Positions 27,467 to 37,005 of a stretch of DNA of 64,000 bases are shown one piece after another (position 1 is the first letter of the stretch; every line of letters starts with the position of its first letter). Both the position numbers and the translations under genes were made by a program. Under the pieces are notes generated by a model. It did no database searches and was not told the origin of the DNA. It saw nothing but the letters and a program-made list of their open reading frames with translations. Origin of the DNA: Chryseobacterium sp. JM1 (GTDB taxonomy: Bacteria > Bacteroidota > Bacteroidia > Flavobacteriales > Weeksellaceae); the NCBI RefSeq assembly GCF_000737715.1, contig NZ_JPRN01000002.1, positions 310,001-374,000 on the forward strand. Direction: 5' to 3'.

Positions 27467-28705
27467 CTACCATCTTAAAATTAATGGCAGTTTTCCTTTC
27501 TTCGCTTTGATCTTCACCCAATAATTCTGTGCTTTATTCCCGTAGAATATATACTCCAGGTCAGAAAGCACTTCCTTTTCCTTAGGCGTTAAAGTCCTTA
27601 GTGAAGAGAGCAGCAATGGACTGTTTCTGATGAAGATATAGTTTTGTTTAAGCTTTGGAGATAATGGTATTGGTTTCCTGGTAGACTTTATGATCAATCC
27701 GCCATCATTTCTTCCGATATGATTGGGCTGAAATGGAATGGCCGTGAACTGATCCTGAGCATTGATCCATTTTTTATGCTGAAAATAGTTCCAGGTCTTT
27801 TCAGGAGCCGGACTTTGAAGATCTATCACATAATTAGGCTGAATAATTTTCTGAAAGGTCTTTTTCTCCACTTCATTAAAATTATCGTCATACTCATAGC
27901 TGATGATGGTATCATTCACCTGTTCAAGATCGGCGGTTGCTTTAAAATAACTGATCTGGGCGGAATCTGCGAGGTTTTTATCGAAAAACCGGGCGTAATG
28001 CTTTACATTTTGAGCATCCAGTTCAATATCTACAAAGTGATTATTCTTCTGAATTCCAGCTATAATAGAAGCCAGAGTTCCTGTATCTGATGTATTTTTG
28101 ATCTCAATTTCATCTGCATGTAATTCAATAGAAAAGTTTTGAATTTTCTGTCCTGAAATGAATGAGATACTTCCTACCCCATGATCAATCAACTGATCTG
28201 CTGTCAGCATATTTTTTTCGGGAGACTGAAAAAGAAGTTTATCAATAGGGTCAAAAGCCTGATCAGAAGTTCCTATCAATGCGTTGTCACCTTTTATTTT
28301 AATGAAAATCTGATCTTTACGAAAGAGATCTTTTCCTTTGCTGATAAACTGACGGCTCTTTAAAAAAGCTGAGAATTGTTGCGGGTCTTTGAGTTCAACC
28401 ACGCTGTACCATTCTGAAAATTTAGTGTCTTTGAGGTGGAAAATCTGTAAAAAATCCGGAATTCTGATCCCTGAATCTTTTAATGAAATCTCCTTTTTAT
28501 CTTTTGTTTTGCTTCCTGACCATTTTGAAGGATGGACGATAAAGCTTGAAATATACTGTCCCGTTAATTTTTTCAGATCGATTAAAACGACTGCATCTGC
28601 ATTCTTAGGGACAAATTTTAATGTTTTGTCTTTATAAAAAAACACAAAATAGAGCGCAACTGCGAGTACAAGAATTAACGGGACAATAAGTTTCTTTTTA
28701 TTCAT
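27467..28705 (-). CDS. Membrane-anchored hypothetical protein
   Basis: 412 residues with one N-terminal helix (about 5-24) and a large extracytoplasmic domain beginning 'FVPKNADAVVLIDLKKL'. That strand resembles the opening of the protein encoded 1 bp upstream ('LPIDAVFYMEINGKQL'), so the two may be distant relatives in the DUF4836/DUF3352-like group. It is third in a three-gene minus-strand operon. Function unknown. Confidence 0.7.
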   Translation of the reverse strand: MNKKKLIVPLILVLAVALYFVFFYKDKTLKFVPKNADAVVLIDLKKLTGQYISSFIVHPSKWSGSKTKDKKEISLKDSGIRIPDFLQIFHLKDTKFSEWYSVVELKDPQQFSAFLKSRQFISKGKDLFRKDQIFIKIKGDNALIGTSDQAFDPIDKLLFQSPEKNMLTADQLIDHGVGSISFISGQKIQNFSIELHADEIEIKNTSDTGTLASIIAGIQKNNHFVDIELDAQNVKHYARFFDKNLADSAQISYFKATADLEQVNDTIISYEYDDNFNEVEKKTFQKIIQPNYVIDLQSPAPEKTWNYFQHKKWINAQDQFTAIPFQPNHIGRNDGGLIIKSTRKPIPLSPKLKQNYIFIRNSPLLLSSLRTLTPKEKEVLSDLEYIFYGNKAQNYWVKIKAKKGKLPLILRW

Positions 28706-30736
28706 CTATAATATTTGAGGCTTTTTGTCTGCTTCTTTAATTTTATAAATCTCATCAAACAGATCAAAGAAATACATCAGGCTGTTTTCTGAAGAATTTT
28801 TAATCTTATAATCCATTTCCGTTTCTATGCTTTCTCCTTTTACTTCAGTTTTAAAGTACATTTCACCTACATTTTTTCTGAACAGATCCAATGTTTTTCT
28901 TTCGGAAGGGGTTTTAAATTCTTTCTCCAAACCGGTTACCAGTCTCTGGATATCCAGTCTTCCTGATAATGGATATTTTGAAGAATCTTTGGCCCACTGC
29001 TTAGAAATATCAGACTGACTTTGAGGATTGACATTCTCTGTAGCACTCGTCAGATAAACGATACCGTCTTTTACGGTCATAAACAGCTGATCCATATATC
29101 CGTCTCCTTTTTCATCCTTGAAAGCATAAAAGTTTCCGATTTTTGAGAATTTCTTAGACAGATGTTTATTGGTAGCCATTACATTGAAAACACGGTTCCA
29201 GTAGCCTTCATTCTCTGTGGCAAAAGCAAATGTGAAATTAGGAACAGCTACATCTTTGGTTTTCTTCACTTCCTTTTCATTGTAATCTTCATCATATTCG
29301 TAGTCTGTGTAGTCTACTTTTTTGGATTTCAATTCATTCAAAACAAAGATTCCGTTTCCTGGAGCTATTTTGGTGATGGCTTCTTCATCCAGAATAATTT
29401 TCATGGTTTCCATCATCAGCTCCATTTCCTTTTTATATTCACCATCTCCGGTGTCCTGAAGCAGGTCGTACATCATATCAAAAGATTTCGCACCATTCAC
29501 ATTCATCACGTAATACCCGATGCTTTTGTCATTGATAAGTTCTGCCAGCTTTTTATTTTTCTTCCCTTTATAAACGGATGAAATGGTTTTCTGGATCCCC
29601 GGATTTTTATGCTGATAGTTGTTCACCAGCTTTACTTTGTCTTTATCAAAATATAAGTTGTAGTACGAATTGGAATCGTATGCATTTCTGAAAAACTGCC
29701 CGAATTCAAATCTTTTCATCATTTTCCCATAAATTCCGTCATTCACCATTCTTCCGTAGTCTGTGTAGACGTACGCATCCGAATTGGGGTCTCTGAAGCT
29801 TAGCATCGCTTTCGGTACTTCAAGCTCTAAATTGGAACTGAAATACAGATCGAAACGGTCTTCGGCAATTTTCTTGACTATTTTGAAATTTTCAATATTC
29901 ATGGAATCCAGCTCTTTCTGATATGCAGAATCTACTGCAGGCGCCTCATACTCCTCTTCTTTCGGATAAACATCCGGTTCCACTTCAGAATGCTGGGTAT
30001 CTACGTTTTCCTTCGGATACTTATGATTCTTTTCCAGGTACTTGATGTCTTTCTGAATTCTGGTGATCTCCTTATTATTTTCTTTGATGTTATCTTTTAA
30101 ATACTTGATCTCATCTTTCAGATTGATGATTTCTTCCTTATAATCGAAAGGTTTTTCCGGCTCTCCTACATACACACTGTCTACAGCGACAGCAGCATCT
30201 GCAGCAGCAGTTGCAGCACTGTCTACCACAGCATCTGACCAGATATCTTTATAAGGTTTGGTATAGTTCACCATACTTAAAACAGCACGGTCATTGCTCC
30301 AGGCTACAAAAATATTGTCATCTATGTCTACGTAGGAATAATTCTTTTTCTTAGAAATCTCCAATCCTTTTTTCTTGGTTGAATTGATGAATTCCTGAAA
30401 CTTCTCTTTGTTGTCTACAATAAAATGAGTCGTGTAGGTTTGTATAGAGTCATTAAAACTGGCGTAATGATATTGCGTAGCATCATATTTAATTCCTGTT
30501 TTGGAATAGTCATTCCACGAGGTTTTTTCTTTGTCCTTATCCTTATCTTTCTTGCTCAGTTCATGTAACAGAGGATTAAGTTTCTGCCAATTGATTTTCT
30601 GATTAAGCTGCTTGCCGTTGATTTCCATATAAAATACGGCATCAATAGGAAGTTTCATGCTTTTCTGTGCGAAAACAAGCATAAAACCAAAAAGAGCGAA
30701 AGTAATTATCTGTGTTTTTAATACTATAGATTTCAT
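28706..30736 (-). CDS. Secreted hypothetical protein with coiled coil (DUF4836-like)
   Basis: 676 residues: signal peptide (about 1-24), then 'LPIDAVFYMEINGKQLNQKINW', as in DUF4836-type proteins of Bacteroidota. A heptad-patterned coiled coil rich in Lys/Glu/Asn lies at about residues 205-240, followed by an acidic Pro/Glu/Val linker and a long C-terminal domain. It stops one base before the next gene. Function unknown; an envelope or periplasmic location is inferred. Confidence 0.72.
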   Translation of the reverse strand: MKSIVLKTQIITFALFGFMLVFAQKSMKLPIDAVFYMEINGKQLNQKINWQKLNPLLHELSKKDKDKDKEKTSWNDYSKTGIKYDATQYHYASFNDSIQTYTTHFIVDNKEKFQEFINSTKKKGLEISKKKNYSYVDIDDNIFVAWSNDRAVLSMVNYTKPYKDIWSDAVVDSAATAAADAAVAVDSVYVGEPEKPFDYKEEIINLKDEIKYLKDNIKENNKEITRIQKDIKYLEKNHKYPKENVDTQHSEVEPDVYPKEEEYEAPAVDSAYQKELDSMNIENFKIVKKIAEDRFDLYFSSNLELEVPKAMLSFRDPNSDAYVYTDYGRMVNDGIYGKMMKRFEFGQFFRNAYDSNSYYNLYFDKDKVKLVNNYQHKNPGIQKTISSVYKGKKNKKLAELINDKSIGYYVMNVNGAKSFDMMYDLLQDTGDGEYKKEMELMMETMKIILDEEAITKIAPGNGIFVLNELKSKKVDYTDYEYDEDYNEKEVKKTKDVAVPNFTFAFATENEGYWNRVFNVMATNKHLSKKFSKIGNFYAFKDEKGDGYMDQLFMTVKDGIVYLTSATENVNPQSQSDISKQWAKDSSKYPLSGRLDIQRLVTGLEKEFKTPSERKTLDLFRKNVGEMYFKTEVKGESIETEMDYKIKNSSENSLMYFFDLFDEIYKIKEADKKPQIL

Positions 30737-30752
30737 GGTCGAGTGTTAGAAT

Positions 30753-31421
30753 TTATTGAAATAATATGGTGTTTTGTAGTTGTTTCTTTTGAAAAATAAG
30801 GTCCAGAATATCCGCTTCCAGCTTCACCGCTTTTTTGTTCGGAGCCAGTACGTAAGAAGAATTGGTTTGAGATTTCACTGTGTTTTCAAACTGCATGATG
30901 GAAGTATATCTGGCATCATTAAAGACTTCTCTGTCTGCCTTTCCCATCTTATCGTAATCTGCTTTGAAGGTGTTTACTTTGTTTCTGGTTAGTGATTTTT
31001 TCTCAAGGCTCTGGCTGTAAATTTGGGTAGGAATCATTTTACCGAGGATCTTTTTAGCTTTCAGCTGCTCCAGTCCGGCATTGATATTTTCAATTTTTTT
31101 GAAATTACAGCTTAATTTGATCACGTAATTATCGAAATCCATGGAAGTTTTTACATTGCTGATTCCCGGTGTTCCTTTAAAAATTTTAGCCGCTTCATTG
31201 ATTTTATTCTCAATTTCAGACTTTTTCGGAACTTTTTTCCCGTTAATCGTTTCCATTTTAGAGATGGAAGCCAACCTTGTTTTGCTTTTACTGGCATTCA
31301 GAATGATGGTGTATTCTCCGGTTCCATCGGCTTTGACATTCACTTTATCTAAAATATCAAAACAGCTGCTCAGCAATAATAAAGGCAGAAACAGCACCAA
31401 CAGCTTCAGAAAATTTTTCAT
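30753..31421 (-). CDS. Hypothetical lipoprotein
   Basis: 222 residues with lipobox 'LLSSC' (Cys20). The mature part starts 'DILDKVNVKADGTGEYTIILNASKSK', a strand pattern seen in Bacteroidota lipoproteins with a YcfL/DUF-like beta fold. It lies 16 bp upstream of the large secreted protein and is first in the operon. No catalytic residues are recognised. Confidence 0.7.
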   Translation of the reverse strand: MKNFLKLLVLFLPLLLLSSCFDILDKVNVKADGTGEYTIILNASKSKTRLASISKMETINGKKVPKKSEIENKINEAAKIFKGTPGISNVKTSMDFDNYVIKLSCNFKKIENINAGLEQLKAKKILGKMIPTQIYSQSLEKKSLTRNKVNTFKADYDKMGKADREVFNDARYTSIMQFENTVKSQTNSSYVLAPNKKAVKLEADILDLIFQKKQLQNTILFQ

Positions 31422-31506
31422 AATTGAGTTTTAAAACACAAAACTACTTAATTCCGTTTGAAAATGCTTTATAGACTCTGGTATTTCACTGAAAACAGCT
31501 ATTTTT

Positions 31507-32226
31507 TTAAATCCGGCCTTTCAAAAAATCCTGTCTTACTTCTTCATCAAGTTTTTCGATAGCATACCTCAGGCAGGTTCTGGGCATTTTCTGATAGTGT
31601 TTATTTAAAAAAGAGATCAGTTCGGATTCATTTTTATTCCCCATTTCACGAAGCAGCCATCCGTTGGCTTTATGCATCAGATCATGCGGATGTTTCATAT
31701 TTTTGATCACGAATTCTTTCGTCAGTTCAAAAGATCCTTTTTTCACGTAATGCATCGTACCGACCACAGCGATTCTTTTATGCCACATTTCCTCAGAATC
31801 CGAAAGGGTTCTCAACAGGTCTTCCTTTCCGTTTTCAAAGGCATATCTTCCCAGGATTTTATAACAGCTTGAATCTACCAGATCCCAGTTATTGACATAC
31901 GGAAGATGATCCAGATAAAACTGAATGATGTCTTCTTTTACAGCTTTATCCTTTGTTTTCTCAAACTTAGAGATCAGCATAAAAAGCGCGGTAAGTCTGT
32001 GTTCGTGGTATTTTGAAGATAGTATAACACTTAATTCTTCTAGGCCTATTTTGGAATAATATTCTTTGGCTACCGATCTTTGGTCCGGAACTGTAACGCC
32101 CAGAAACAAATCTCCCTCGCCATATTCTCCTTTTCCTGTTTTGAAGAACCTTGGAAAAAATTCAGCTTTTTCAGGAATGGAAAGGACAGCCAGAGCTTCC
32201 TGTATTTCTTTGATAATATTGCCCAT
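31507..32226 (-). CDS. DNA alkylation repair protein (AlkD-like HEAT-repeat glycosylase)
   Basis: 239 residues of helical HEAT-like repeats. 'RLTALFMLISKFEK', 'NNWDLVDSSCYKILGRYA' and 'LMHKANGWLLREMG' match AlkD, including the Trp/Asp residues lining the DNA groove. It removes bulky or N3/N7-alkylated purines without base flipping. Confidence 0.88.
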   Translation of the reverse strand: MGNIIKEIQEALAVLSIPEKAEFFPRFFKTGKGEYGEGDLFLGVTVPDQRSVAKEYYSKIGLEELSVILSSKYHEHRLTALFMLISKFEKTKDKAVKEDIIQFYLDHLPYVNNWDLVDSSCYKILGRYAFENGKEDLLRTLSDSEEMWHKRIAVVGTMHYVKKGSFELTKEFVIKNMKHPHDLMHKANGWLLREMGNKNESELISFLNKHYQKMPRTCLRYAIEKLDEEVRQDFLKGRI

Positions 32227-32282
32227 ACGATGCAGTTGGGTGAAAATTAATTAAATTTTAAACAAATATAAATAATCTTCTA

Positions 32283-33569
32283 TCACGCATGGTCATCCAA
32301 AGCAACCGTTTCCTGTGCTTCCTCTTCTTTTGCAATAGCTTTCGGATTGGCCACTTTAGCAATGGTAAGTCCCTGAACAATAATGGAGAACACCACAACA
32401 CAGTACGTGATACTCAAGATAATTTCGCTGTATTCACTTTTTGGAATTGACATCGCCAGAGCAATAGAAACTCCACCGCGGATTCCTCCCCAAACCAGAA
32501 CTTTAATGGTCTGCGGACTAAATCTTGTTCTTAAAGACATGAATCTTGTAGGCACCCAGATCGAAATCAGGCGGGCAATCAAAACGACCGCGATAGCCAA
32601 AAGACCCGGCACCATGAAGTGCTTTAAGTCTTTGATCATCAATAATTCGAATCCGATAAACAGGAATAAAACGGCATTCAGAATTTCATCAATCAGTTCC
32701 CAGAATTTGATGAGATAATCCTGGGTGACAGACTTCATTTTAAATCTGACATTAAAATTACCCATAAATAAACCTGCGGCAACCATCGTCAACGGTCCTG
32801 AAATATGCATCTGTCTAGCGATAAGATAACCTCCCATTACCACAGAAAGCGTTACCAGAACGGAAATTATATAATCATCCACTTCACGCATCAGTCTGGA
32901 AGTAATCCATCCCAATACGACACCAAGAAGAATACCTCCACCGGCTTCTTTCATCAGGAGTAAACCGATGCTTTCAACCCCAAGATCCACTTCTTTTCCA
33001 ATGGCCAGTTGCAATACTACGGTAAATACCACTACGGCCATACCGTCGTTGAATAGAGATTCTCCGGCTACTTTTGTCTCCAGTGATTTGGACACATTCG
33101 CCTGCTTCAGGATACTTAAAACCGCAACCGGATCGGTAGGTGAGATAAGCGCTCCAAAAACCAGACAGTAAATAAACGGCAGCTGAATTCCTAAAAACGG
33201 CAATAGATAAAACATCCCGAATCCTACCACAAAGGTGGAAATAACCACGCCCGCTGTAGAAAATATAAGGACCGGCCGGAACTGTTCCTTAAGATCGTTG
33301 ATATTGATATGAATCCCTCCCGCAAAGAGCAGGAAATTAAGCATGGCGCCCATCAGAACTTCTGTGAAGTCAATACTATTCATTAAATTATTAAGGTGCC
33401 CGAAAGTACGCGGAAGGACAGCTTCTCCAAACATCACCAGAAAAATGGAAACGACAATGGCAATCACCATTATCCCGATGGTACTCGGAAGTTTCAGAAA
33501 TCTGTAATTAAGATAGGCGAAAATTGATGCTAATACTATTAAGGCTGAAAATGAATAATATAACTCCAC
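32283..33569 (-). CDS. Na+/H+ antiporter, CPA1 (NhaP-like) family
   Basis: 428 residues with about twelve membrane helices. The ion-binding 'ALISPTDPVAVLSIL' and 'GESLFNDGMAVVVFTVVLQ' segments of CPA1 exchangers are intact, and 'VWGGIRGGVSIALAMSIP' is the conserved late helix. A short acidic cytosolic tail replaces the large regulatory domains of longer NhaP proteins. Confidence 0.92.
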   Translation of the reverse strand: MELYYSFSALIVLASIFAYLNYRFLKLPSTIGIMVIAIVVSIFLVMFGEAVLPRTFGHLNNLMNSIDFTEVLMGAMLNFLLFAGGIHININDLKEQFRPVLIFSTAGVVISTFVVGFGMFYLLPFLGIQLPFIYCLVFGALISPTDPVAVLSILKQANVSKSLETKVAGESLFNDGMAVVVFTVVLQLAIGKEVDLGVESIGLLLMKEAGGGILLGVVLGWITSRLMREVDDYIISVLVTLSVVMGGYLIARQMHISGPLTMVAAGLFMGNFNVRFKMKSVTQDYLIKFWELIDEILNAVLFLFIGFELLMIKDLKHFMVPGLLAIAVVLIARLISIWVPTRFMSLRTRFSPQTIKVLVWGGIRGGVSIALAMSIPKSEYSEIILSITYCVVVFSIIVQGLTIAKVANPKAIAKEEEAQETVALDDHA

Positions 33570-33590
33570 TAAGTGTTTTTTTTAATTAAT

Positions 33591-34220
33591 TTATAGGTCT
33601 AAATAAAGTATTTTAATAAATAACTGATGTCCGTCTTTCTCCCAGACATCAAACATCCCGTCTTTGCCTGCCTTTGAGCCCCTCACATAATCTTTTCCGA
33701 TATTCAGGATATTCAGAAGGATGTATTCGTCTCCTACGGAATTCACCAGATAGGCTGTTTTTTCAGAGGTTCCGTCTCCGGAATTCTTGATGCCTTCCGT
33801 GAGTGAACGGAACTGGTCCAGGTGATGGATGAAATTACTCCCGTCTTTCTTTGAATCATATGCTCTCAGAAGGACAAGAAGGATATCCAGGTTCGTAGGA
33901 TCTTGATTATAGAGAATCTTTCCCTGCTTGATGCATTCGTCAAAATTGCTTTCTTTAAAAGCATCCGCAAGGCTCTTGAACCGGTCATCAGATGTCGAAA
34001 TTTTATCATCCCTGAAGTTTCTGCCATAGTACAGGTACTGGGCTTCAATGCTGTCCAGGGATTTTGGATATCCTTTGTATTTAAAAATCAGTTTCTCATA
34101 ATTGTATGGAGAATCTTTCTTTTTAAGGCTTTTTTCAATGTCTTTCAAATCAATTTTTGATTTCTGGCTGAACCCAAAAACCGAAAATAAAACGAACAAC
34201 AGGAAAAAGTGATATTTCAT
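33591..34220 (-). CDS. DUF4919 family secreted protein
   Basis: 209 residues with a signal peptide (about 1-18). The sequence 'DSPYNYEKLIFKYKGYPKSLDSIEAQYLYYGRNF' and the TPR-like middle match DUF4919. Function unknown. Its ATG overlaps the hflX stop by one base, so it follows hflX in an operon. Confidence 0.82.
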   Translation of the reverse strand: MKYHFFLLFVLFSVFGFSQKSKIDLKDIEKSLKKKDSPYNYEKLIFKYKGYPKSLDSIEAQYLYYGRNFRDDKISTSDDRFKSLADAFKESNFDECIKQGKILYNQDPTNLDILLVLLRAYDSKKDGSNFIHHLDQFRSLTEGIKNSGDGTSEKTAYLVNSVGDEYILLNILNIGKDYVRGSKAGKDGMFDVWEKDGHQLFIKILYLDL

Positions 34221-35446
34221 TAATCGTTGTTTTCTTCTACCTCGTCGTTGTCGAAATATTCGAAAAGGAAATCATTGTACGGGAATCTGGAGATATGAAT
34301 CTTCATCACTTCATCGTAGATCATTTTCTTCATTTCCGGGAAATTTTCTTTCGTCAGAGCCGAGATGAAAACCGTAGGATATTTAGATTTACCCATCCAC
34401 GTTTTGGTCCATTCCTCTAAAGAAATATTCTTTTTGGTAGACGGCGTAAGGTCATCATCGTCTTTTTTATCGTAACTGAAATCATCGATTTTATTGAACA
34501 CCATGATCATCGGTTTCTGATGGGCATTGATCTCCATTAAAATATTATTCACAGATTCTACCTGGTCTTCAAAGCTTTCATGGGAAATATCCACCACGTG
34601 AATAAGCAGATCCGCCTCGCGAACCTCATCCAAAGTGGATTTGAAAGATTCTACAAGCTGAGTCGGAAGTTTTCTGATAAATCCTACCGTATCCGTAAGC
34701 AGAAATGGTAAATTTCCGATCACCACTTTTCTTACCGTAGTATCCAGCGTTGCAAATAATTTGTTCTCTGCAAAAACATCGGACTTGGAAAGTGCATTCA
34801 TTAAAGTAGATTTTCCTACGTTGGTATACCCTACCAAAGCAGCACGCACTACTTTTCCGCGGTTGTTACGCTGGGTAGCCATCTGTCTGTCGATGGTTTT
34901 CAGTTTTTCTTTTAACAGGGAAATTCTGTCACGAATGATACGACGGTCAGTTTCAATCTCCGTTTCTCCGGGACCTCTCATCCCGATTCCCCCTTTCTGA
35001 CGCTCAAGGTGAGTCCACATCCTTGTCAGACGTGGTAAAAGATATTGGTATTGGGCCAGTTCTACCTGAGTTCTCGCATAGGAAGTCTGTGCTCTCTGTG
35101 CGAAAATATCGAGGATCAGGTTGGTTCTGTCCAGAATCTTTACTTCTATTTCCCTTTCAAGGTTTTTCAGCTGGGAAGGCGATAATTCGTCATCAAAAAT
35201 GACTGTTCCAATCTCGTTTTCCTTAACGTATTCTTTTATTTCCTGCGCCTTTCCGCTTCCGATAAAGGTTTTGGAATCCGGCTGGGTTAATTTCTGTGTA
35301 AATCGTTTTTGTACCGTTGCACCTGCTGTGAACGCCAAAAACTCCAATTCATCCATATATTCCGTCAGCTTATCTTCATCCTGGTGTTGGGTGACAACCC
35401 CTACCAAAATAGCCTTCTCGTAATGATGTTCTTTCTTATCTAGCAT
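34220..35446 (-). CDS. hflX: Ribosome-associated GTPase HflX
   Basis: 408 residues from ATG 35446; an in-frame start 39 bp upstream lacks support. The N-terminal HflX domain shows 'GSGKAQEIKEYV' and 'ELSPSQLKNLE', then the coiled-coil linker 'RMRGPGETEIETDRR'-type region. The G domain has G1 'GYTNVGKST', G3 'DTVGF' and G4 'NKID'. HflX splits stalled ribosomes after heat shock. Confidence 0.94.
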   Translation of the reverse strand: MLDKKEHHYEKAILVGVVTQHQDEDKLTEYMDELEFLAFTAGATVQKRFTQKLTQPDSKTFIGSGKAQEIKEYVKENEIGTVIFDDELSPSQLKNLEREIEVKILDRTNLILDIFAQRAQTSYARTQVELAQYQYLLPRLTRMWTHLERQKGGIGMRGPGETEIETDRRIIRDRISLLKEKLKTIDRQMATQRNNRGKVVRAALVGYTNVGKSTLMNALSKSDVFAENKLFATLDTTVRKVVIGNLPFLLTDTVGFIRKLPTQLVESFKSTLDEVREADLLIHVVDISHESFEDQVESVNNILMEINAHQKPMIMVFNKIDDFSYDKKDDDDLTPSTKKNISLEEWTKTWMGKSKYPTVFISALTKENFPEMKKMIYDEVMKIHISRFPYNDFLFEYFDNDEVEENND

Positions 35447-35650
35447 TAATTTCTGTCTATGTTTGTGATTTTCACAAGATACCAATTTTCAGGAAAAAAA
35501 ACAAAATCATTTTTGAATATTCCCTATATTTTAATGTTAATTTAAGTTTACAATACCTTTCTTTTGCGAAAAATTAATAACTTTATAAAGCTGATTTATA
35601 ATTAATAAACATAAAAAATTATAAATCTTATAAAAACTAACACCAAAATC

Positions 35651-36358
35651 ATGATTACGCGTATTAACTGTATGATCATTGATGACGATGAACTGGACAG
35701 GCTGGTTCTTCAGCATCACATCAGACAATATGACAATATAGAAGTTATTGCGTCTTTTAATTCGGCGGAAAAGGCTGTTCCTTATCTGGAATTCCCAATA
35801 GATCTACTCATCTGTGAAACCCGGCTCTCCGGCATGAGCGGTCTGGATTTCAGGAAACTGGCCTCTAAAATCCCAGCCTGTATCTTTGTAAGTTCACACA
35901 CAGAACTGGCTGCAGAAGCTTTTGAACTCGATGTTCTGGACTTCGTCACCAAACCTCTTAAACCCGAACGCTTCCATGCTGCCATGGAAAAAGTCTTCCA
36001 TTTTTTTGAAATGAAGGAAAAATGCGACTGCTTCGATGCCCTTCTGGGTGAAAACTGTATCAAAATAAAAGAAGGCGGCCATATTTCTCAGGTTAAACTG
36101 ACCGACATCCTTTACCTTGAAGCCTTAAAAGATTATACCCGGCTCATCACTCACGATAAAAAACACTGCATCCTTGATTCTCTGGGGAATCTGCTCCATA
36201 AAAGCTTTTTCGATTCCTTTGTAAGGATACACCGCAGCTATGCCGTTCCCCGTCATTTCATCCGTGGAAAAAACAGCCATGAAATTGAACTGATTCACCA
36301 GATCAAGCTTCCTATAGGCAGAACCTACAAAGACAGCCTCTCTTTTCTTGACCCTTAA
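35651..36358 (+). CDS. LytTR response regulator with Glu at the phospho-acceptor position
   Basis: 235 residues: receiver domain (1-~115) then LytTR DNA-binding domain (~135-235, 'YLEALKDYTRLITHDKKHCIL' and 'FVRIHRSYAVPRHFI'). The acidic pocket (DDDE at 11-14) and the Lys of 'TKPLKP' are present. The expected phospho-acceptor Asp is Glu: residues 51-60 read DLLICETRLS where DLLLLDIxMPG is usual, placing E56 at that position. Glu often mimics phosphorylated Asp, so constitutive or phosphorylation-independent activity is inferred. No sensor kinase is adjacent; a T9SS/adhesin operon follows. Confidence 0.85.
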   Translation: MITRINCMIIDDDELDRLVLQHHIRQYDNIEVIASFNSAEKAVPYLEFPIDLLICETRLSGMSGLDFRKLASKIPACIFVSSHTELAAEAFELDVLDFVTKPLKPERFHAAMEKVFHFFEMKEKCDCFDALLGENCIKIKEGGHISQVKLTDILYLEALKDYTRLITHDKKHCILDSLGNLLHKSFFDSFVRIHRSYAVPRHFIRGKNSHEIELIHQIKLPIGRTYKDSLSFLDP

Positions 36359-36518
36359 CCCCTGAATACCAACATTTTTGCAACAAAGTGCCGTTGGTCG
36401 ATTTTTTTTACCGTTAGTCTATTTTCCTCTTATCCGGTTGTGATATGTGGTAATTTAGTGTCTACAAATTTTCATTTGAAAACTTGGAAAACCAATTAAT
36501 AACCACAAAACCATTTAC

Positions 36519-37001
36519 ATGAAAAGAACATCTATTCACTGCTTCTTTCTCATCCTGTTCTCATTTTCCGTCAGTATTTTCCACGCCCAATCTGTGGTGC
36601 TGGCTACGGGAACAAATGCATCGGGAAGCAACGGCTCGGTTTCTTACAGTGTCGGCCAAACCACTTATCTGTACAAGGGAGCCAGTTCCCAGGTAACGGA
36701 AGGGGTACAGCAGGCCTACGAAATCACGACACTTTCTGCCAGTGAAACCGTATCAAAGCAAGAAGGCATTTTACTCTATCCAAATCCTGTCAGAGATTAT
36801 CTGTACATCGATTTTAATTCAGCTCCCTACAAAGGATCCGAATATCAGGTGTTCGATGCTCAGGGCAAGCTGGTCAAAAAGGACATGATCTCACAGTCAA
36901 AATCCGAACTCGATTTTTCCTCTCTTCCTTCCGCTGTATACATTATCCGAATCAATCAGAGCGGGGGAAACCTAAAAACATTTAAAGTCATCAAAAAATA
37001 A
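36519..37001 (+). CDS. Short T9SS-sorted protein
   Basis: 160 residues. A signal peptide (about 1-23) is followed by a Ser/Gly-rich segment ('ATGTNASGSNGSVSYSVGQTTY') and a C-terminal type A sorting domain ('LYPNPVRDYLYIDF', 'QVFDAQGKLV', 'YIIRINQSGGNLKTFKVIKK'). The region between signal and sorting domain is only ~50 residues, so it may be a minimal surface protein. It is first of three co-oriented genes, 4 bp before the next. Confidence 0.88.
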   Translation: MKRTSIHCFFLILFSFSVSIFHAQSVVLATGTNASGSNGSVSYSVGQTTYLYKGASSQVTEGVQQAYEITTLSASETVSKQEGILLYPNPVRDYLYIDFNSAPYKGSEYQVFDAQGKLVKKDMISQSKSELDFSSLPSAVYIIRINQSGGNLKTFKVIKK

Positions 37002-37005
37002 CGCC

